Assembly (NCBI RefSeq): GCF_040605635.1
Contig: NZ_JBEXDG010000059.1
Coordinates: forward strand, 1-64,000
Length of the DNA: 64,000 nt
Direction of reading: 5' to 3'
Origin: Dactylosporangium sp040605635
GTDB taxonomy: Bacteria; Actinomycetota; Actinomycetes; Mycobacteriales; Micromonosporaceae
Part shown: piece by piece, positions 26,285 through 35,126 of the stretch
How the letters are laid out: each line of letters opens with the position of its first letter
How positions within the stretch are numbered: position 1 is the stretch's first letter
Position numbers and translations under genes: made by a program
The notes under the pieces: generated by a model
What the model was told of the DNA's origin: nothing
The model's database searches: none
The model's input: only the letters and a program-made list of their open reading frames with translations

Positions 26285-28741
26285 ATGTCCTCACCACCGG
26301 TGAGCCGCCGCAGCGTGCTGCGGACCACCGTCGTCGCCGGCGCCGCCACCGCCGTCGCACCGCTGCTGCTGTCCGGTGAAGCCGCCGCGGCAAGGCCCGA
26401 CACCGGCGTCTCGGCCTACGCGTTCCCGCTCACCGCCGTGCAGCTGCTCACCAGCCCGTTCACCGCCGCCGCCGGCCGCATCCAGTCCTACCTGCTGTTC
26501 CTGGACAACGACCGGCTGCTGCACACGTTCCGCCTCAACGTGGGCCTCGCCTCGTCCGCCACCCCGTGCGGCGGCTGGGAGTCACCGACCACCGAGCTGC
26601 GCGGGCACTCCACCGGCCACATCCTGTCCGCGCTCGCCCAGGCGTACGCCAGCACCGGCAACACCGCGTTCAAGACCAAGGGCGACCAGCTCGTCACCGT
26701 CCTCGCCCAGTGCCAGTCCCGCGCCGTCACCGCCGGCTACAACACCGGCTACCTCAGCGCGTTCCCGGAAAGTTTCATCGACCGGGTCGAGGCGCGGCAG
26801 GCCGTGTGGGCGCCCTACTACACGCTGCACAAGCTCTTCGCCGGGCTGCTGGACATGCACCTGCTGGCCGGCAACGCCCAGGCGCTGACCGTCCTCACCG
26901 GCATGGCGGCGTGGGTCAAGTTCCGCAACGACCGGCTGACCCAGACTCAACGCCAGAACATGCTGGACACCGAGTTCGGCGGCATGAACGAGGTCCTCAC
27001 CAACCTCTACCAGCTGACCGGCAACGCCGCGCACCTCGCCGCGGCGCAGCAGTTCGACCACGCCGAGGTCTTCGACCCCCTCGCCGCCGGCACCGACGCC
27101 CTGAACAACTACCACGCCAACACCCAGATCCCGAAGGTCATCGGCGCGATCCGCGAATACCACGCGACCGGGACCGTTCGCTACCGCACGATCGCGGTCA
27201 ACTTCTGGGACATCGTGACCCGCCGGCACAGCTACGCGATCGGCGGCAACTCCAACGGCGAATACTTCAAGGCACCGGACCGCATCGCCAGCGAGCTGTC
27301 CGACACGACCGCCGAGTGCTGCAACACGCACAACATGCTGAAGCTGACCCGGCAGCTGTTCTTCACCGACCCGTCCAGAGTGGACTACCTCGACTACTAC
27401 GAGAAGGCCCTCTACAACCACATCCTGGCGTCGCAGGACCCGAACTCCGCGCACGGCTTCCAGTGCTACTACGTGCCGCTGCGTGCCGGTGGGATCAAGA
27501 CCTACAGCAACGACTACAACAGTTTCGTCTGCTGCCACGGCACCGGCATGGAGAGCAGCACCAAGTTCGGCGACAGCATCTACTTCCACGACGGTGCGAG
27601 CACGCTGTACGTGAGCCTGTTCATCCCGTCGGTGCTGACGTGGTCGGCGCGGGGCGTCACGGTCCGCCAGGAGACCGGCTTCCCGGAGACGCCGTCGACC
27701 CGGCTGACGGTGACCGGCTCCGGCACGTTCACCATGAAGGTCCGCATCCCTTCGTGGGCCAGCGGTGCGACGGTCCGGGTCAACGGGACGGCGCAGGCCG
27801 CGCCCGCGCCGGGTTCGTTCGCCACGATCAGCCGCACCTGGGCGTCCGGCGACGTCGTCGAGGTGAGCCTGCCGATGGCGCTGAACCGTGAGGCCACGAA
27901 CGACAACAGCAGCGTCCAGGCGGTGAAGGTCGGCCCGATCGTCCTCGGCGGACTGTTCGGCACGAACAACCTCTCGGCGCTGCCGGTGCTCAACCCCGCC
28001 ACGCTGACCGCGACGGCGACCCCGTTGCAGTACACCGCGGGCGGGGTCACCCTCCAGCCGTTCTACAAGGTGCACGGCCAGCGCTACAGCGTCTACTGGT
28101 CGGTCAACACCAACCCGCCGCTGCCGCAGTTCGTCGCGCATTACCTGTTCGACGGCAACGGCAACGACGCCACCGGCGGCGGGCGCACCGCCACGGTCGT
28201 CAACGGCACCTACGTGACGGGCCGCACCGGCAGCGCCGTGAACCTCAACGGCACCAGCGGATACGTGGCGCTGCCGTCGGGAATCCTGGCCGGCGCCACG
28301 AACTTCTCGATCGCGCTGTGGGTGCGGGTCGACGCGCTCACCAACTGGGCCCGCGTCTTCGACTTCGGCAGCGGCACCGGCGTCAACATGTTCCTGGTGG
28401 CCCGATCCGGCTCCGGCACGGCCCGGTTCGCCATCACCGCGACCGGTGCCGGCGGCGAGCAGCGCATCGACGCACCCGCCGCGCTGCCGGCCGGGGCGTG
28501 GACACACGTCGCGGTCACCCGCGACGGCAGTCTCGGCGTGCTCTACGTCAACGGCGCGGAGGTCGCCCGCAACACCGGGATGACGCTCAGCCCCGCCAGC
28601 CTCGGCTCCACCACGCAGAACTGGGTCGGGCGGTCGCAGTACGCCGACCCGTACCTCACCGGCGCCGTCGACAGCCTCCGCCTCTACAGCCGCGCCCTCA
28701 CGGCCGCCGAGGTGGCCGGCTTCGCGTCCAGCGGCACCTGA
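26285..28741 (+). CDS. Tat-exported GH127/GH146-type beta-L-arabinofuranosidase with LamG domain
   Basis: 818 aa from an ATG behind GGGAGGA. The leader has a twin-arginine motif (S-R-R-S-V-L-R) and ends E-A-A-A-A, so it is probably folded before export. The catalytic part (about 45-615) has the DUF1680-family signature T-A-E-C-C-N-T-H-N-M-L-K-L-T-R (Glu344, Cys345, Cys346) and F-V-C-C-H-G-T-G-M-E (Cys416, Cys417); these Cys/Glu positions are the metal and nucleophile sites known from GH127/GH146. A LamG/concanavalin-like domain occupies about 620-815 (Y-L-F-D-G-N-G-N-D-A-T-G-G-G...L-Y-S-R-A-L-T-A-A-E-V). Sequence around ECCNTHNM is closer to GH146 than to the first GH127 gene. Confidence 0.88.
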   Translation: MSSPPVSRRSVLRTTVVAGAATAVAPLLLSGEAAAARPDTGVSAYAFPLTAVQLLTSPFTAAAGRIQSYLLFLDNDRLLHTFRLNVGLASSATPCGGWESPTTELRGHSTGHILSALAQAYASTGNTAFKTKGDQLVTVLAQCQSRAVTAGYNTGYLSAFPESFIDRVEARQAVWAPYYTLHKLFAGLLDMHLLAGNAQALTVLTGMAAWVKFRNDRLTQTQRQNMLDTEFGGMNEVLTNLYQLTGNAAHLAAAQQFDHAEVFDPLAAGTDALNNYHANTQIPKVIGAIREYHATGTVRYRTIAVNFWDIVTRRHSYAIGGNSNGEYFKAPDRIASELSDTTAECCNTHNMLKLTRQLFFTDPSRVDYLDYYEKALYNHILASQDPNSAHGFQCYYVPLRAGGIKTYSNDYNSFVCCHGTGMESSTKFGDSIYFHDGASTLYVSLFIPSVLTWSARGVTVRQETGFPETPSTRLTVTGSGTFTMKVRIPSWASGATVRVNGTAQAAPAPGSFATISRTWASGDVVEVSLPMALNREATNDNSSVQAVKVGPIVLGGLFGTNNLSALPVLNPATLTATATPLQYTAGGVTLQPFYKVHGQRYSVYWSVNTNPPLPQFVAHYLFDGNGNDATGGGRTATVVNGTYVTGRTGSAVNLNGTSGYVALPSGILAGATNFSIALWVRVDALTNWARVFDFGSGTGVNMFLVARSGSGTARFAITATGAGGEQRIDAPAALPAGAWTHVAVTRDGSLGVLYVNGAEVARNTGMTLSPASLGSTTQNWVGRSQYADPYLTGAVDSLRLYSRALTAAEVAGFASSGT

Positions 28742-28764
28742 CCTTGACCCCGAAAGGAGCGCTC

Positions 28765-30252
28765 ATGCTGCACCGGTCCACTGTGCTCGCCGTGCTCGCC
28801 GCGGTGACCATTCCCATTCTGAACTGGCCGACGGCGGCCGCCGCCGCGCCGGTCACGTTCACCAGCACCGTCGTCAGCCAGCCCACCGGCCAGTGCGCCA
28901 ACATCCCGAACGGCGCGCCGACCAACGTCCTGCAGCTCGTCCTGGCCGGCTGCAACGGCGCCACGAGCCAGAACTTCACGTTCGTCCCGGTGGCGAACGT
29001 GACCGGCACCTACACCATCAGCACGTTGACCTCCGGCTCGTGCGTCGACGTGACCGGGCGGTCCACCGCGGACAACGCGACGATCATCCAGTACACCTGT
29101 AACAGCCAGACCAACCAGCAGTTCCGGCTGCAGACGGTCACCGTCTCCGGCGTCACGAACACGTTCAACATCGTCGCCGTCGAGTCCGGCAAATGCGTCA
29201 CCCCGGCGTCCGCCGGTCTGGTCCAGCTGACGTGCTCCTCGGCGGCCAACCAGGTGTGGCGGCTGCCGTCGTACAACGGTGGCACGACGACGACCAGGAC
29301 GTTCGCCAACCCGCTCGACCCGCAGGGCCCCGACCCGTGGCTCACCTACTACAGCGGCTACTACTACCTGGCATCCACGACGTGGAACCGCACCATCACG
29401 ATGCGCAAGAGCCGCACCCTCGGCGGCCTGGCCACCGCGCCCGAGACGGTCATCTTCAACCTGACCCGGCCCAACGGCGCGGGCACCATGTGGGCGCCCG
29501 AGTTCCACCTGCTCAACGGCCCGAACGGTCAGCGGTGGTACTTCTACTACACGGCCGGCGCCGAGCCGTACAACCTGGGCACCCAGCGCATCCACGTGCT
29601 GGAAAGCGCCGGGCTCGACCCGATGGGCCCCTACACGTTCAAGGCCGACCTGCTCGACCCGGCTTCTGACAACACGTGGGAGCTCGACCCGAGCATCCTG
29701 CAGCTCAACGGTCAGCTGTACCTGCTCGGCACGTTCTACAACGGCTCGCAGCCGATGTTCATCCGCCCGCTGAGCAACCCGTGGACGGCCAGCGGCACCC
29801 GCCGCATCCTGTCCACGCCCACCTACAGCTGGGAGACGGTCGGCGGCGCCGTCAACGAGGGCGCCGAGGTCCTCACCCGCAACGGCAAGACCTTCATCGT
29901 CTACTCCGCCAGCCACTGCTCGACCCCGGACTACAAGCTCGGCATGCTCACCTACAACGGCGGCGACCCGCTGAGCTCCTCGTCGTGGGTGAAGTCCCCG
30001 AACCCGGTGTTCCAGCGCTCCAACGCCAACTCGGTCTACGCCCCCGGCCACAACGGCTTCTTCAAGTCGCCCGACGGCACCGAGGACTGGATCGTCTACC
30101 ACGCCAACAGCTCTGCCAGCGGCGGCTGCGACATGAACCGCAGCACCCGCGCCCAGAAGTTCACCTGGAACGCCGACGGCACCCCCAACTTCGGTGTCCC
30201 GGTCGCCCTCGGCGCGCAGATCGCCGTCCCGTCGGGCGAGCCCGCTTCCTGA
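28765..30252 (+). CDS. Secreted ricin-type lectin plus GH43 arabinofuranosidase
   Basis: 495 aa from an ATG behind AAAGGAG. After a signal peptide ending A-A-A-A-A, residues about 30-170 form a ricin B / CBM13-like trefoil with C-x-D-V and Q-x-Y/L-x-C repeats. The GH43 five-bladed propeller follows: Asp190 in G-P-D-P-W-L (base), Asp308 in W-E-L-D-P-S-I (pKa modulator) and Glu365 or Glu368 in N-E-G-A-E-V (acid). GH43 members act on alpha-L-arabinofuranosides or xylosides; this context favours arabinose release. It is the last gene of the locus and ends before a strong terminator. Confidence 0.9.
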   Translation: MLHRSTVLAVLAAVTIPILNWPTAAAAAPVTFTSTVVSQPTGQCANIPNGAPTNVLQLVLAGCNGATSQNFTFVPVANVTGTYTISTLTSGSCVDVTGRSTADNATIIQYTCNSQTNQQFRLQTVTVSGVTNTFNIVAVESGKCVTPASAGLVQLTCSSAANQVWRLPSYNGGTTTTRTFANPLDPQGPDPWLTYYSGYYYLASTTWNRTITMRKSRTLGGLATAPETVIFNLTRPNGAGTMWAPEFHLLNGPNGQRWYFYYTAGAEPYNLGTQRIHVLESAGLDPMGPYTFKADLLDPASDNTWELDPSILQLNGQLYLLGTFYNGSQPMFIRPLSNPWTASGTRRILSTPTYSWETVGGAVNEGAEVLTRNGKTFIVYSASHCSTPDYKLGMLTYNGGDPLSSSSWVKSPNPVFQRSNANSVYAPGHNGFFKSPDGTEDWIVYHANSSASGGCDMNRSTRAQKFTWNADGTPNFGVPVALGAQIAVPSGEPAS

Positions 30253-30260
30253 CGGTCGTC

Positions 30261-30289
30261 GCCCCGGCGCCCTCCTCGGGCGCCGGGGC
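30261..30289. terminator. Bidirectional terminator between GH43 and a convergent gene
   Basis: GCCCCGGCGCCC (30261-30272) and GGGCGCCGGGGC (30278-30289) form a perfect 12-bp stem with loop TCCTC. It lies between two convergent stops (30252 and 30296). Confidence 0.85.
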
Positions 30290-30295
30290 ACTCCG

Positions 30296-31240
30296 TCAGA
30301 CCGGCAGAGCCTTGGTGCCGAGCCCCTTGATGGAGGCGCGGACGTTCTTGCCCGGGTAGAACAGCGCGAAGCAGCGCCGGTGCCGGTCGCCGGAGTTCCA
30401 ACGGTTCTGGTCCATGACGTCCCAGAAGACCCCGATGTCGGCCCGGTCCTCGAACCGGTCGGCGGTGATGCCCAGGTACTTGGCGATGAGGGCGTTGCAG
30501 CGGTCGACCGACCAGTCCTCCAGGACCTCCTCGGCGGGGAGGGCACCGCCGGCGGCGAGCTGCACGGTGCCGACGAACTCGGCCCCGTGCGGCTTCGCGC
30601 AGTCGATCTGCGCCAGCGCGTAGACCCGGTCCCACCAGCCGTCGGCGGCCTTGGTGCCGTTGACGGCCAGGCAGCGGATCGCCTGCGGCGCGTTCCCGGC
30701 CAGTGAGCCCTTCAGCGACGCGGACGTCAGGGACATCACGCCCATGGCGTTGGTCGACGTGAAGACCGTGCAGACGTAGGCCCGGCGGCCCTCCCGCCAC
30801 TGGTCGCGGTTCGGCACCTGCACGTCGATGCCGAGCATGCCGGTGTGCCAGTCGCCGCCCACGTAGTCGCTGACCGCCGTGCTGCACGCGGCGTACGCGG
30901 CCTGGAACGCCTCGCTGCCCGCCGCCGGCGGTTCGTCCGCCTGCGCGGCGCTGCCGTCGACGGTGCCGACCAGCACCACCTCGAGCGCGTGCCCGCGCTC
31001 GCACTCGATCGGGGTGGCCTGCACGAAGCCCGGATCGAACGGTGTCCTCGTCGGGCTGTCCAGGCACATCCCGGCGCGCGGCACGGCCGTGCCCGGCTCC
31101 GCCGCCCCCGGCGCGGCCAGCGGCTGCCAGCCGTCGAACAGGTCACCGTCGGTGCCGGGGGCGTTCCGGTCGCAGCCGGACACCCCGAGCACCGCACCGG
31201 CAAGGACGGCAGCGACCGCTGTCCGGACCCGCGTCATCAT
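30296..31240 (-). CDS. Septum-formation-family lipoprotein, paralog 1
   Basis: 314 aa with a lipobox G-V-S-G-C. It has two repeats of the Septum_form-type pattern: a Cys-containing strand with Gly-x-C, an E-C-E-R-G-H or C-x-K-P-H-G-A-E-F-V-G-T-V element, then W-x2-R/S and a final C-F-A-L-F-Y. The family takes its name from septum formation in actinomycetes, but the molecular role is not settled. Two close paralogs lie at 52629-54523; all three share the ending G-L-G-x-K-x-L-P-V. The promoter resembles that of the 54523 paralog in sequence and spacing. Confidence 0.85.
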   Translation of the reverse strand: MMTRVRTAVAAVLAGAVLGVSGCDRNAPGTDGDLFDGWQPLAAPGAAEPGTAVPRAGMCLDSPTRTPFDPGFVQATPIECERGHALEVVLVGTVDGSAAQADEPPAAGSEAFQAAYAACSTAVSDYVGGDWHTGMLGIDVQVPNRDQWREGRRAYVCTVFTSTNAMGVMSLTSASLKGSLAGNAPQAIRCLAVNGTKAADGWWDRVYALAQIDCAKPHGAEFVGTVQLAAGGALPAEEVLEDWSVDRCNALIAKYLGITADRFEDRADIGVFWDVMDQNRWNSGDRHRRCFALFYPGKNVRASIKGLGTKALPV

Positions 31241-31266
31241 CGTCAGTCTCCCCGTGTACCCACCGA

Positions 31267-31311
31267 ACAGTGGAGATCATGACTGTCTTCGCCGCGCCCG
31301 CACGTTGTCAA
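31267..31311 (-). promoter_or_regulatory. Promoter of septum-formation paralog 1
   Basis: On the minus strand TTGACA (31311-31306) is followed after 18 bp by GACAGT (31287-31282) and ten bases later by ACTGT (31271-31267), so the -10 box is one arm of an inverted repeat. The same arrangement precedes paralog 3. Confidence 0.6.
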
Positions 31312-31434
31312 CACCCGTTCGGCGCGCGTTTCGAGGGTCCGGCCGTCGAGTGGCCGGCCGCGGCCGCCGGCGGAACGGGCCCACCCGGGCGTGGCCCGGC
31401 GGGACGGGCGCCGCGGCCCGGTCGGGCGCGGCGG

Positions 31435-31680
31435 TCACGGTGCGTTGTCGCGGTCTTCGCGGCGGGGGAGCGGGACCGGGCTGATGTCGTAGCCGAGGTC
31501 GACGATGGCTCGTAGCAGGTAGGCGCCGATGCGGCGGAGAATGTCCACGCCAGGCAGCGTGACGGTTGTCGATGCAGCGCCGGTACGGCCGCGGCTGGCG
31601 GCGTTCTCCAGCGGGGCTGTAGCGAGGCTGTAGCGAAACTGTGCGGAAGATCCACCCGGCTCGATCACGCTGGGCGACAT
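31435..31680 (-). CDS. Possible small protein, unrecognised
   Basis: An 81-codon frame on the minus strand whose second half reads plausibly as protein (V-D-I-L-R-R-I-G-A-Y-L-L-R-A-I-V-D-L-G-Y-D), with an amphipathic stretch. No ribosome site is evident and no family is recognised. It could be a remnant of a longer gene or chance. Confidence 0.2.
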   Translation of the reverse strand: MSPSVIEPGGSSAQFRYSLATAPLENAASRGRTGAASTTVTLPGVDILRRIGAYLLRAIVDLGYDISPVPLPRREDRDNAP

Positions 31681-31715
31681 CCCCCATGCCGGTGTCGACG
31701 ACAGGACCTTCCGAT

Positions 31716-33353
31716 ATGAGACAGCTCCGCACCATGGCGGCCGCCGCTACCGCGCTCGCACTGTTAGCCGTCGCCGGGTGCGGGTCGACGCCCGCGGCCG
31801 GGGAAGGGGCGAAGGACGAAGGGGCGCCGGTCGCCGGTGGGACGTTCAACTACGCGATCGACTCCGAGCCCAGCTGCCTCGACCCGCACGTGAGCCTGGC
31901 CGACGCGACCGCGTTCATCACCCGCGGGGTCGTGGACTCGCTCGTGGTGCAGGACGCCGACGGCAGCTTCAAGCCGTGGCTGGCGAAGTCGTGGAAGGTG
32001 TCCGACGACCTGAGGACGTACACGTTCGACCTGCGCACCGACGTGACGTTCCACGACGGGACGAAGTTCGACGCGGCCGCGGTGAAGGCGAACTTCGACC
32101 GGATCGTGGCCAAGGAGACCAAGTCGCAGTACGCGAGCACGCTGATCGGGCCGTACACCGGCACCACCGTCGTCGACGAGCACACGGCCGAGGTGAGGTT
32201 CAGCGCGCCGTTCCAGCCGTTCCTGCAGGCGGCCAGTACCGCGTACCTCGGGATCCAGTCGCCGAAGGCGTTCACCGACTACGCGGGCGCGTTGTGTGAG
32301 CACGTCGTCGGGTCGGGGCCGTTCGTGTTCGCCAGTCACACCCGGCAGCAGAACGTGACGCTGACGCGCAGCCCCAGCTACCCGTCGGCGCCGCCGAACG
32401 CGAAGCACGCCGGGCCCGCGCACTTGGAGAAGGTGGTCATCCGGTTCCTGTCGGAGAGCGCGACCCGGCTCGGCACGCTCACCAGCGGTGAGGTGCAGGG
32501 GATCAGCGCCGTGCCGGTGCCCAACGTCGCCGCCGTCCAGGCGAACACGAGCCTGCAGCTGATCCGCACCGACGCGCAGGGGGCCGTCTACACGCTGTTC
32601 CCGAACACGTCGCGGGCGCCGTTCGACGACGAGAAGGTCCGCCTCGCCTTCCAGCGGGCCCTCGATGTCGACACGCTCGTCAAGAGTGTCTACTTCGGAC
32701 AGTACAGGCGGGCGTGGAGCTTCCTGTCGCCGAACACGAAGTACTACGAGCCGTCGCTGGAGCAGAGGACCAAGTACGACGAGGCCGCCGCGAACAAGCT
32801 CCTCGACGACGCCGGCTGGACCGCGCGCGACGCCGACGGCTACCGGACGAAGAACGGCAAACGGCTCGCGGTGGCCTGGCCGTACACCCAGCAGCAGGCC
32901 GCCGTCCAGCAGCGCGGCACGTTCGCCCAGGCGGTGCAGGCGGCGGAGAAGAAGATCGGGATCGAGGTCGTGCGGACCAGCGTGCAGACCGCGGAGCTGT
33001 TCGGGCTCGTCGCGAAGGCCCAGTACGACATCTTCGACGAGAGCTGGACCCGGGCCGACCCTGACCTGCTGCGCATCTTCTACGCCTCCACCAGCAAGCC
33101 GCTCACCGGCCAGAACATCTCGTGGGTCAACAACGCCGAGGTCGACGGGTGGGTCAACGGTGCCGCCGCGACCGCCGACGACGCCAAGCGCAAGGACGCC
33201 TACAGCAGGACCCAGCTGTGGGTGCAGGAGCACGCCGTCGCGTTCCCCGTCTACGTGCCCGCGTACCTGCTGGCCGCGTCGACGAAGGTGCACGGCCTGC
33301 GGTCGGACCCGGCGTCGTTCCCGCTGCTCTACGATGCCTGGCTGAGCAAATGA
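31716..33353 (+). CDS. Peptide/nickel ABC transporter substrate-binding lipoprotein
   Basis: 545 aa from an ATG at 31716, where the lipoprotein leader begins; the longer in-frame reading from 31641 would place 25 odd residues before it. Lipobox L-L-A-V-A-G-C. Family 5 (DppA/OppA) marks: G-G-T-F-N-Y-A-I-D-S-E-P-S-C-L-D-P-H, W-x-V-S-D-D-L-R-T-Y-T-F-D-L-R, V-T-F-H-D-G-T-K-F, V-R-L-A-F-Q-R-A-L-D. It should capture short peptides or a similar ligand for the DppBC pore. It leads a tight operon through 36727. Confidence 0.92.
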   Translation: MRQLRTMAAAATALALLAVAGCGSTPAAGEGAKDEGAPVAGGTFNYAIDSEPSCLDPHVSLADATAFITRGVVDSLVVQDADGSFKPWLAKSWKVSDDLRTYTFDLRTDVTFHDGTKFDAAAVKANFDRIVAKETKSQYASTLIGPYTGTTVVDEHTAEVRFSAPFQPFLQAASTAYLGIQSPKAFTDYAGALCEHVVGSGPFVFASHTRQQNVTLTRSPSYPSAPPNAKHAGPAHLEKVVIRFLSESATRLGTLTSGEVQGISAVPVPNVAAVQANTSLQLIRTDAQGAVYTLFPNTSRAPFDDEKVRLAFQRALDVDTLVKSVYFGQYRRAWSFLSPNTKYYEPSLEQRTKYDEAAANKLLDDAGWTARDADGYRTKNGKRLAVAWPYTQQQAAVQQRGTFAQAVQAAEKKIGIEVVRTSVQTAELFGLVAKAQYDIFDESWTRADPDLLRIFYASTSKPLTGQNISWVNNAEVDGWVNGAAATADDAKRKDAYSRTQLWVQEHAVAFPVYVPAYLLAASTKVHGLRSDPASFPLLYDAWLSK

Positions 33354-33360
33354 GCGCGAA

Positions 33361-34293
33361 GTGAGCCAGGTGCGGTGGCTGCTGCGCCGGCTCGCCGGCG
33401 GGATCGGCGTGCTCGTCGGCGCCGCCACCGTCACCTTCCTCGCGATGGAGCTCATCCCCGGTGACCCGGCGCGCGCCCTGGTGGGCAGCGCGCCGGCCAC
33501 GCCGCAGACGATGGACCTGATCCGGCACGAGATGGGCCTCGATCTGCCGCTGCCGGTGCGGTACGCGCGCTACCTGGGCCGGCTCGCCACCGGGGATCTC
33601 GGCCGGTCGTACCAGCTGCAGCAGCCGGTCAGCACGATCATCGGCGAGCAGGTGTGGCCGACGGTGCAGCTCGCGCTCGCCGCGACGGTCCTCGCGTTCG
33701 CCGGGGCGGTGCTCGTCGCCACGCTCACCGCCGGCCGGTGGCGGGCCGCCCGCGGGATCGCGCAGGCGGCCGAGCTGGTCGCGGTGTCCACGCCGAGCTT
33801 CTGGCTCGGGCTGCTGCTGCTGTCGGTGTTCGCGTTCCGGCTGCGGCTTGTGCCCGTCGGCGTCGACCAGGGCCCGGCAGCGCTGATCCTGCCCGCCGTG
33901 ACCCTCGCCGTCCCCGTCGGCGCGATCCTCACCCAGGTGCTGCGCGACGGGATGGAGGGCGCGCTCCGGCAGCCGTTCGTCGTGTCGGTGCGGGCCAGAG
34001 GCGTCACGGAGTTCACGCTGCGGGCCCGGCACGTGCTGCGGCACGGGCTGAGCCCGGCGGTCACGCTGTCCGGGTGGCTCGTCGGGCACCTGCTCGGCGG
34101 CGCCGTGCTCGTCGAGACCGTCTTCGCCCGGCCCGGCCTCGGCCGGGTCACCCTGGCCGCGATCAGCAGCCGCGACTTCCCGGTCGTCATCGCCATGGTG
34201 CTGTTCGTCGCGGTGGTGTTCGTCGCCGTCAGCACGGCGGTCGACGGCCTGTACCGCGTCATCGACCCACGGCTGCGGGGAGCATCGCCGTGA
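33361..34293 (+). CDS. Peptide ABC transporter permease, DppB type
   Basis: 310 aa from a GTG seven bases after the binding-protein stop. It has the family N-terminus (L-L-R-R-L-A-G-G-I-G-V-L-V-G-A-A-T-V-T-F), the conserved P-G-D-P-A-R, and six membrane segments; A-R-A-R-G-V type loop appears as V-R-A-R-G-V-T-E before the last helices. Its stop overlaps the start of DppC by 4 bp (GTGA). Confidence 0.92.
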   Translation: MSQVRWLLRRLAGGIGVLVGAATVTFLAMELIPGDPARALVGSAPATPQTMDLIRHEMGLDLPLPVRYARYLGRLATGDLGRSYQLQQPVSTIIGEQVWPTVQLALAATVLAFAGAVLVATLTAGRWRAARGIAQAAELVAVSTPSFWLGLLLLSVFAFRLRLVPVGVDQGPAALILPAVTLAVPVGAILTQVLRDGMEGALRQPFVVSVRARGVTEFTLRARHVLRHGLSPAVTLSGWLVGHLLGGAVLVETVFARPGLGRVTLAAISSRDFPVVIAMVLFVAVVFVAVSTAVDGLYRVIDPRLRGASP

Positions 34294-35126
34294 CCATCGT
34301 GGACACGACGAGACGGGTCCCCAGGGTGCCGACCGCCGGGGTCGTCGCCGCCGGGATCGTCCTGGCCCTGCTGCTCCTCGCCGTCCTCGCACCCGGCCTG
34401 CTCACCCGCACCGGACCGGACGAGGTCGACCCGATCATCGCCCTGCGCGCCCCCGACGGCACCCACTGGCTCGGCACCGACCAGCTCGGCCGGGACGTGT
34501 TCACCCGCATCGTGCACGGTGCCCGGATCTCGCTCGTCACCGGCATCGCCGCGACCCTCCTCGCCGTCGTCGCGGGCACGGTGCTCGGTCTGCTGTCCGC
34601 GCTCGGCGGGCGGATCGTCGACGAGGTCCTCATGCGCGCCGTCGACGTGCTCCTCGCCCTGCCGGGGATCCTCCTCGCGCTGCTCGTCATCGCGGTCCTC
34701 GGGCCCGGGCCGGTCAGCGAGCTCGTCGCGATCGCGTTCGCGGCCGTCCCCGGCTACGCCAGGATGATCCGCGGGCAGGCGCTGTCGGTGCGCCGGGCCG
34801 ACTACGTCACCAGCGCCGTCGCGATCGGCGTGCGCCCCGCCGGCCTCGTCTGGCGGCACGTGCTGCCGAACTCGCTCGGCCCCGTGCTGGTCCTCGCGAC
34901 GCTCGGCACCGGCAGCGCCATCATCATCGGCTCGTCGCTGAGCTTCCTCGGCCTCGGCCCGCGCCAGCCGACCCCCGAATGGGGCGCGATGCTCGCCGAC
35001 GGCCGCGACTTCCTGTCCACCGCCTGGTGGGTCGGCGTGTTCCCGGGCCTGGCCATCACCGTCACCGTGGTCGCCGTGACCGTCCTCGGCCGCCGCTGGC
35101 AACGCCGTTTCGAAGGAGTCCGATGA
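34290..35126 (+). CDS. Peptide ABC transporter permease, DppC type
   Basis: 278 aa from a GTG overlapping the DppB stop. Features are the N-terminal helix, the T-D-Q-L-G-R-D-V-F-T-R-I-V-H-G-A-R-I-S-L motif that defines DppC/OppC, R-R-A-D-Y-V-T-S-A loop and S-F-L-G-L-G-x2-Q-P-T-P-E-W-G near the end. Its stop overlaps the ATPase start (ATGA). Confidence 0.93.
   Translation: MTIVDTTRRVPRVPTAGVVAAGIVLALLLLAVLAPGLLTRTGPDEVDPIIALRAPDGTHWLGTDQLGRDVFTRIVHGARISLVTGIAATLLAVVAGTVLGLLSALGGRIVDEVLMRAVDVLLALPGILLALLVIAVLGPGPVSELVAIAFAAVPGYARMIRGQALSVRRADYVTSAVAIGVRPAGLVWRHVLPNSLGPVLVLATLGTGSAIIIGSSLSFLGLGPRQPTPEWGAMLADGRDFLSTAWWVGVFPGLAITVTVVAVTVLGRRWQRRFEGVR

Larger units (their letters stand above)
31241..31715. 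other. 475-bp intergenic region
   Basis: It holds the minus-strand promoter just described, a GC-rich segment at about 31330-31440 without evident function, and a possible 81-codon minus-strand reading frame (31435-31680). GCTGTAGCGA occurs twice in tandem at about 31616-31637. The ribosome site for the peptide binding-protein gene is weak (AGGA). Confidence 0.6.
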
